Positions 59,066 through 64,000 of a stretch of DNA of 64,000 nucleotides are shown here, piece after piece. The position numbers were made by a program, and so were the translations under genes. The number at the start of each line of letters is the position of its first letter. Position 1 is the stretch's first letter. The notes beneath the pieces are model-generated. The model did not search any database. It was given only the letters and a program-made list of their open reading frames with translations, and was not told the DNA's origin. The DNA comes from Clostridium saccharoperbutylacetonicum N1-4(HMT) (GTDB taxonomy: Bacteria; Bacillota; Clostridia; Clostridiales; Clostridiaceae). Location of the stretch: positions 3,409,001-3,473,000 of the forward strand of contig NC_020291.1 of the NCBI RefSeq assembly GCF_000340885.1, written 5' to 3'.

Positions 59066-60163
59066 TTGAAATATCGAAATACAAAATTCGATTTAAAGAT
59101 ATTGTGTGTTTTTACATTATTAATTGCACAACTATTTTTTAATCTTAATTTTTTTAGCGCAACTGTACAAGCATCTGAAATTACTAACGAAATTGATCAA
59201 ATTTATATTTCAGAAGGAGATTATTCTGACAAAATGAATAATATTGTTGAGCCATATTTACTAAATAAAGTTCAAAGTGGATATATTACTGGAGATAAAG
59301 ATGCTAAGTTATATTATGAAAAATATAAAGTTGAAAATCCAAAAGGTAATATAGTCTTAAGTCATGGTTATACTGAAAGCTTAATAAAATATCATGAGTT
59401 AATATTCTATTTTATGAAAAATGGATATAATGTCTTTGGAATTGAACATAGGGGACATGGTAGATCAGGTAGTCTTGGTATAGCTGATAAAACGCAAGTA
59501 CATGTAGATGATTTTAATCAATATGTCATTGATTTTAAGACATTTATTGATGAAGTAGTAATGCCTAATAATGATAATAAAAAATTGTTATTATATGCTC
59601 ATTCCATGGGTGGAGCTATTGGTGCAAAATTTTTAGAAGATTATCCAGATTATTTTAATGGAGCCATTTTAAATGCACCTATGCTCCAAGTTAATACAGG
59701 AAATATTCCGGAATTTCTAGCTAAAATTATAGTTGAAATACAGGTTGCTATTGGTAATGGTGGAAAGTATGTTTTAGGCAAAGAGCCATATAATTCAAAA
59801 TATGATTTAAAAACAATTAATACAACGAGCTTCAATAGGTTCAAGTATTGTTATGATATTGTAGATAACGATGAAGAACTTCAAAGAGGAGGAGCTAGTT
59901 ATAATTGGACAAACGAAGCTTTTAAGGCAACAGAAGAAATAATAAAAGAAAGAAATGCTTCAAAAGTTGAAATTCCTGTTTTACTATTTCAAGCTGGACA
60001 AGACTTTATGGTAAAACCAGAAGGACAAAATCAATTTGCTAAAGGAGCAAAGAATTGTAAAATTGTTAGAATTGAAAATTCGAGGCATCAAATATTTGGT
60101 GAAAAAGATGAAATTCTAAAGCCATATTTAGAAGATGTATTAGAGTTCTATGATAATATATGA
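59066..60163 (+). CDS. Exported lysophospholipase/monoglyceride-lipase-like hydrolase
   Basis: 365 aa. An N-terminal signal or anchor (ILCVFTLLIAQLFFNLNFFS, cleavage near VQASE). The S33/Hydrolase_4 fold follows: NIVLSHGYTESLIKYHELIF, GIEHRGHGRSG, the nucleophile elbow LYAHSMGGAIG, VLLFQAGQDFMV (acid) and IENSRHQIFGE (His). The family cleaves lysophospholipids or monoacylglycerols. Being exported, it may act on host or own membrane lipids. TTG 59066 has AGGAAGGA upstream. A terminator with a T7 tail follows. Confidence 0.87.
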   Translation: MKYRNTKFDLKILCVFTLLIAQLFFNLNFFSATVQASEITNEIDQIYISEGDYSDKMNNIVEPYLLNKVQSGYITGDKDAKLYYEKYKVENPKGNIVLSHGYTESLIKYHELIFYFMKNGYNVFGIEHRGHGRSGSLGIADKTQVHVDDFNQYVIDFKTFIDEVVMPNNDNKKLLLYAHSMGGAIGAKFLEDYPDYFNGAILNAPMLQVNTGNIPEFLAKIIVEIQVAIGNGGKYVLGKEPYNSKYDLKTINTTSFNRFKYCYDIVDNDEELQRGGASYNWTNEAFKATEEIIKERNASKVEIPVLLFQAGQDFMVKPEGQNQFAKGAKNCKIVRIENSRHQIFGEKDEILKPYLEDVLEFYDNI

Positions 60164-60204
60164 AAATATAGACTAATTTGTATAAAGTGAATATTTGATT
60201 TTTT

Positions 60205-60241
60205 ATATAACTGGAAGTTGCATTTCAGTTATATTTTTTTA
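60205..60241 (+). terminator. Terminator ATATAACTG/CAGTTATAT
   Basis: A perfect 9-bp stem followed by seven T, after the lysophospholipase-like gene. Confidence 0.9.
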
Positions 60242-60417
60242 TATAAATTTTCTGTATACATCTAATTATTTACGAAAAATTCAGCAAAAACTTTATTGTA
60301 ATCGAGTGCATATATTAATAAAACAAGTTTTTCAATATTAAGAAGAAATTTTCCTTACAGAAACTTTTGGGTATTGCTACAATTACAAAGCAAATATTAA
60401 ATTTTTGGAGGAAAACT

Positions 60418-61848
60418 ATGAATAAAAAAAATCAAGGAACAAATTTTATCAGTATTATTGCTATATTAGTGGCTAGTGCCTTTGTTGCAACTTTTAATGA
60501 AACTATACTTAATGTAGCATTATCTTCAATTATGAAAGACATGAATGTATCCGCTGGAACAGTTCAATGGCTTGTTACAGCTTATATGACAGTAGCAGCA
60601 GTAATGGTACCTGTCACTGCTTTTCTTATTCAATCATTTAAAACAAGAAAATTATTTTTGTGTGCAATGGGATTATTGCTTATCGGAACGATATGTGCGG
60701 CATTTTCAAATTCTTTTGCTATGTTATTAATTTCAAGAATGATACAATCATCAGGTACTGGAATGATAATACCAATTATGACAAATACCATATTATTAGT
60801 AGCGCCAAAAGAAAAACTAGGAATATCAATGGCAATTTGTGTGCCAGCAATTTTACTTGGCCCTGCATTTGGTCCAACGGTATCAGGAATTATATTACAA
60901 TATTTTAGCTGGCATGCATTATTTATAATGTTAATACCAATTGTAGCTATAATTATTATTCTAGGTTCACTATTCGTAGTAAATGTTGGAGAATTAACTA
61001 AGCCTAAGATGGATTATTTATCTATTATTTTATCAACAATTGGAGTTGGAACATTAATATATGCTATAAGCAGTATAAGTGAAGGGAATATTAAGATAAC
61101 TTTAATAAACTTTATAATTGGGATTATTTGTTTGACAATATTTATAAAACGACAAAATACTTTAAAAGAACCAATGTTGAATTTATCTCCATTTAAATAT
61201 TCAAAGTTTATAATGGGAACAATTTTAGTAATGATAGCAATGATGGTTACTTTTACTATGAGTATAATGTTACCAATGTATATGGAAGGAGCTCTTGGAA
61301 AATCAAGTTCTGTAGCAGGGTTAGCATTATTACCAGCTGTAATTTGTGCTGGACTTGCAGCACCTGTAGGAGGAAAAATTTACGATAAATTTGGGGTGAA
61401 GTTTTTAATACCATTAGGAACAGGAATAGTAACTATCTTTGTATTTTTAATATCGTTATCTAAAATCGATACATCTTTAGTACATTTAGTAATAATCTAT
61501 ATATGCATGAGTCTAGGAGTTGGACTATTTATGTCTCCTGCTCAAACTCATGGATTGAATCAATTGCCAAAAGAATATTATCCTCATGGAGTAGCAATAA
61601 TGAATACAGTTCAACAAATTTCTGCCGCTATAGGATCATCGCTTTTTATTGGAATAATGTCAGCAGCTCAAATTAATGCATTAGAAGTGCACCACGTAAC
61701 CAATGAAGTTGCAATAGCAACTGGATTTTCAACTTCAACAATGGTAGTTTGTGGATTTGCATTTGTTGGATTAATTTTATCTTTATTCTTCGGGCGAAAT
61801 AAATCAGAAGTAGAAGCAAAGGATAAAGTTGAGTACACATCTGTATAG
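60418..61848 (+). CDS. MFS drug exporter, DHA2 (EmrB/QacA) family
   Basis: 476 aa from ATG 60418 (TTGGAGGA upstream); the earlier in-frame start at 60367 precedes that site. About 14 membrane helices. DHA2 motifs: FNETILNVALSSIMKDMNVS with the acidic helix-1 pattern, TVQWLVTAYMTVAAVMVPV, LISRMIQSSGTGMIIPI and GPAFGPTVSGIIL (antiporter motif C). It would export hydrophobic or cationic drugs using the proton gradient. No regulator gene is adjacent. A long terminator hairpin follows. Confidence 0.9.
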   Translation: MNKKNQGTNFISIIAILVASAFVATFNETILNVALSSIMKDMNVSAGTVQWLVTAYMTVAAVMVPVTAFLIQSFKTRKLFLCAMGLLLIGTICAAFSNSFAMLLISRMIQSSGTGMIIPIMTNTILLVAPKEKLGISMAICVPAILLGPAFGPTVSGIILQYFSWHALFIMLIPIVAIIIILGSLFVVNVGELTKPKMDYLSIILSTIGVGTLIYAISSISEGNIKITLINFIIGIICLTIFIKRQNTLKEPMLNLSPFKYSKFIMGTILVMIAMMVTFTMSIMLPMYMEGALGKSSSVAGLALLPAVICAGLAAPVGGKIYDKFGVKFLIPLGTGIVTIFVFLISLSKIDTSLVHLVIIYICMSLGVGLFMSPAQTHGLNQLPKEYYPHGVAIMNTVQQISAAIGSSLFIGIMSAAQINALEVHHVTNEVAIATGFSTSTMVVCGFAFVGLILSLFFGRNKSEVEAKDKVEYTSV

Positions 61849-61898
61849 ACTGCAAAATTGCTACTAGCGATTAAAAATTATAATTTATAAGATAGCTT

Positions 61899-61971
61899 AA
61901 TGGAAGATTGAACTAGTTTTGATTTGTCAATAAATTTGGACAAGTTAATGTGGATCAACCTTCCATTTTTA
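61899..61971 (+). terminator. Long terminator after the exporter gene
   Basis: AATGGAAG..TTGA pairs with TCAA..CTTCCATT. An inner TTGTC/GACAA stem is present, and TTTTATAT follows. Confidence 0.75.
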
Positions 61972-62085
61972 TATTTAATTATTTATATTCCTCCATCTTT
62001 TACTATAAGAACAGCAAATTTTTTTTACATAGTATGATAAATCTTCGGACAGTATATTACATATAGGATTAAATGGTGGTGAATA

Positions 62086-62997
62086 ATGATGATAAAAAAA
62101 TTAATTATTTTTTTAATATGCTTTTTAATTATTTTTAATATCCCAATAATCTCAAAAGCATCAGTAAACAAACCTTATGAAATTGAAATGAAACAAGATT
62201 TGTTAATCCTTATGCTTGCATACCCTGAAAATATTTCTGGAGTTGAGAAAAAAAGTAATGATGAAGTTTACTTAGTTATGAAATCAGGTAAGAAAATTAG
62301 ATATGATGATAAAAGACAAAAGAACCATGAAGAAAAATTATCCGATCCAGATCTTCAAGATATGCTAGAACAATATTATCCTTTTGAAAAGACAAATGAA
62401 ATAATGGATAAAAGCTTTGATCCAGGTAGGGCCAGAAATTATGCACTTCTAAGTGAAGTTTATGGAAGCTCAAAAACAGCTATTCAAAAAAATTTAACTA
62501 ATATTAAATGTGGATATACAAATTATCAATTCAATAGTAAAAATAATGCAAATAAAGCTTTAGAAGAATCCTTAAAAGAATTAATATCTTTAGCAAGAAA
62601 TAGAAATGATATAGCAAGTATTATTTATCCTGCAAGTGGCACTTTTAATTATAGAGTTATATCTGGAACTGGCAGATTAAGTCCTCATTCCTACGGTATT
62701 GCAATTGATTTAAAAAGTGATAGAAAAGATTACTGGAAGTGGAGTTCAATTGAAGATGGTAAAAAAAGATTAGCAGAGTATCCTAAAGAATTAGTAGATG
62801 TTTTTGAAAAAAATAATTTTGTTTGGGGTGGAAAATGGGGACATTTTGATATTTTACATTTTGAATATAGACCTGAAATAATATTGAAGGCAAGATATTT
62901 TGGAAATTGGGATAATGAAAGTGATTGGTATAAAGGAGTCCCTATTGATGAAAACACTAGTAAATATATTGAACTTATTGATAATACATTAAAGTAA
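62086..62997 (+). CDS. Exported M15-family peptidase (VanY-like carboxypeptidase)
   Basis: 303 aa. Signal peptide (LIIFLICFLIIFNIPIISKA). The zinc site of M15 peptidases is complete: LSPHSYGIAIDL (His and Asp), and KWGHFDILHFEYRPE near the end (catalytic Glu-x-x-His-type segment). KCGYTNYQFNSKN and GTFNYRVISGTGRL precede it, as in DUF-type VanY relatives of clostridia. It trims D-Ala or crosslinks in peptidoglycan outside the cell, perhaps in sporulation or germination. GGTGGTGA precedes the ATG. The next gene is another wall-active enzyme, 26 bases downstream. Confidence 0.87.
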   Translation: MMIKKLIIFLICFLIIFNIPIISKASVNKPYEIEMKQDLLILMLAYPENISGVEKKSNDEVYLVMKSGKKIRYDDKRQKNHEEKLSDPDLQDMLEQYYPFEKTNEIMDKSFDPGRARNYALLSEVYGSSKTAIQKNLTNIKCGYTNYQFNSKNNANKALEESLKELISLARNRNDIASIIYPASGTFNYRVISGTGRLSPHSYGIAIDLKSDRKDYWKWSSIEDGKKRLAEYPKELVDVFEKNNFVWGGKWGHFDILHFEYRPEIILKARYFGNWDNESDWYKGVPIDENTSKYIELIDNTLK

Positions 62998-63022
62998 AAA
63001 TTTATTTGAAAGGTGGATTTTT

Positions 63023-64000
63023 ATGCAGCTTTCTAAAAACAAAAAGCTCTTGTTTTTAATAAAAGCTATTATAGTAGCTTTACTATTATCTTTAATTAAC
63101 ATTAATAGTAAAATGGTTTTTGCCGAGCATATTATTACTAAAGATGAAGCTAAAAGCATTGCAGAGAATATTTTCTTAATAAAAAATAAAGCAATACTAG
63201 ATAAAGATCTGGATTCAATAAAAAAATTATATGCTACAGATACAAGGTATGGCCAATGGGCATATGAATATGAGGAAAAGAAAGTTAAATATATTAATAA
63301 TTGGGCTGAAAAACAAGGAGTAAAATTTATTGATATTATTCCTAAAATAGTGGTAAAGAAATCAAATGTTTGTAGTGAAAAATGTTCTTTTAGTATATTA
63401 TGTAATATGGAATATAGATATGTCTATCCAGATAAGCCAGAACAAATAAATAGTTCAAGAATAGGGACATATCATTCATTTCAATTAACCCAAAGAGATA
63501 ATAATTGGATAATAACAAAGGAATGGTACACAGATCCATTTGCAGATTCCTTAAGTTTAGAAACCATTAAGGTAGATACAATTAAGGAGTTCATAAAAAA
63601 TCAACCTCCAAGAGATTTAAGTACAATAAGTGAAAGAAGAAAATGTTCAAAGGAATATGCAGAAAAATATTGTGGCGCAGCAACTATTGAAGAGCATGGA
63701 TTTAAATATAATAAAAAGTATAGAGATTTTAATCCAGAAGGTGGTGACTGTGCTAATTTTGCATCTCAAATTCTCTTTGAAGGTGGTAAATTCAAAAAAA
63801 ATTCTACTTGGAATTATGATAAAGGAAGTGCTACAGGACCTTGGGTAAATGCTGGAAAATTCACTTACTATATGATAAACAGTGGAAGAGCATCCGTTAT
63901 AGCAAAAGGCAGTTATGATAAAGTGTATAAGGAGTCATATAAGCTTCAGCCAGGCGATTTTATTGCTTATGAAAAAAAAGGTGATATAACTCATGTATCA
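63023..64000 (+). CDS. Exported protein with putative amidase domain (3' partial)
   Basis: The frame is open to the window end: 326 codons seen, starting at ATG 63023 after AAAGGTGG. It has a signal peptide (LLFLIKAIIVALLLSLI, ending VFAEH). A helical domain of about 180 residues follows. Then the PF12671-type amidase domain begins with YCGAATIEEHGFKYNKKYRD, FNPEGGDCANFASQILFEGG with the probable nucleophile Cys, and LQPGDFIAYEKKGDITHVS carrying the His. It likely cleaves cell-wall peptides as a cysteine amidase. It forms a pair with the M15 peptidase gene upstream. Confidence 0.82.
   Translation, partial: MQLSKNKKLLFLIKAIIVALLLSLININSKMVFAEHIITKDEAKSIAENIFLIKNKAILDKDLDSIKKLYATDTRYGQWAYEYEEKKVKYINNWAEKQGVKFIDIIPKIVVKKSNVCSEKCSFSILCNMEYRYVYPDKPEQINSSRIGTYHSFQLTQRDNNWIITKEWYTDPFADSLSLETIKVDTIKEFIKNQPPRDLSTISERRKCSKEYAEKYCGAATIEEHGFKYNKKYRDFNPEGGDCANFASQILFEGGKFKKNSTWNYDKGSATGPWVNAGKFTYYMINSGRASVIAKGSYDKVYKESYKLQPGDFIAYEKKGDITHVS

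Noticed and set aside
60660..60908. Overlapping ORF in the MFS exporter gene
   Set aside because: It is a shadow frame of a strongly supported membrane protein and has no ribosome site.
1..64000. CRISPR array, rRNA or tRNA genes
   Set aside because: No regularly spaced identical repeats with unique spacers were seen. The boxA-like rRNA-spacer motif occurs without any rRNA sequence, and no tRNA cloverleaf was noticed.

Overview
The window is AT-rich DNA of a Gram-positive, endospore-forming anaerobe, most likely a Clostridium of the solvent-forming (C. beijerinckii-like) group. The evidence is strong AGGAGG-type ribosome sites, frequent TTG/GTG starts, an alpha/beta-type SASP, a cotJ spore-coat cluster, HypA/HypB and several 4Fe-4S flavoproteins. 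The genus is inferred from gene content; no 16S gene is present. No rRNA, tRNA or CRISPR array was seen.

Region 1 (about 1-36.2 kb) is accessory DNA. It holds mostly single genes: GNAT acetyltransferases, flavodoxin-like reductases, VOC and cupin proteins, methyltransferases, an alpha/beta hydrolase, orphan solute-binding proteins and small secreted proteins. Interspersed are many decayed genes. A dead prophage lysis module (XhlA, LLH holin, GH25 endolysin; 12.5-14.1 kb) carries four nonsense codons, all explicable as C-to-T or G-to-A changes. There is a 430-bp duplication with an intact 56-aa ORF in each copy, a four-copy hairpin repeat, and an apparently complete IS3-family (IS150-like) element at 24302-25975 with a 3-bp target duplication, inserted in a terminator.

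The most striking feature of region 1 is a recurrent intergenic sequence between otherwise unrelated genes from 8.6 to 36.2 kb. It consists of a terminator of the form ATACCGCATTATTCA..TGAATTTGCGGTATTTTTT, a conserved GCGYAATACTA stretch, a CGGATGCAGATCTATTG block, a boxA-like TGTTCTTTGAAAATTGAAT, and an extended -10 promoter TGnTATAAT. The segment before the promoter is the inverse complement of the terminator's left arm, so each gene or gene pair is bracketed by inverted repeats. This looks like a gene-cassette array. LexA-type boxes lie before a hydrolase, a secreted Big2 protein and an orphan LexA DNA-binding domain, with a near-match before a PRTase-like protein.

Region 2 (about 36.3-64 kb) looks like core chromosome. 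It contains cotJA-cotJB with a truncated cotJC, a DUF2334 deacetylase, and an NAD-salvage cluster (NrtR-like Nudix regulator, PRPP-synthetase-like protein, nicotinamidase-like hydrolase, NAMPT-like enzyme). HypB, a large Fe-S/FAD oxidoreductase and HypA follow, then a BBE-type flavoenzyme, a SASP, HD and HD-GYP phosphohydrolases, a PHP phosphatase, a YdcF-like protein, a two-component system, a lysophospholipase-like hydrolase, an MFS exporter, an M15 peptidase and a cell-wall amidase-like protein cut by the window end. Three copies of a 260-310 bp MITE-like palindromic element (37.4, 47.5 and 58.2 kb) sit between these genes.
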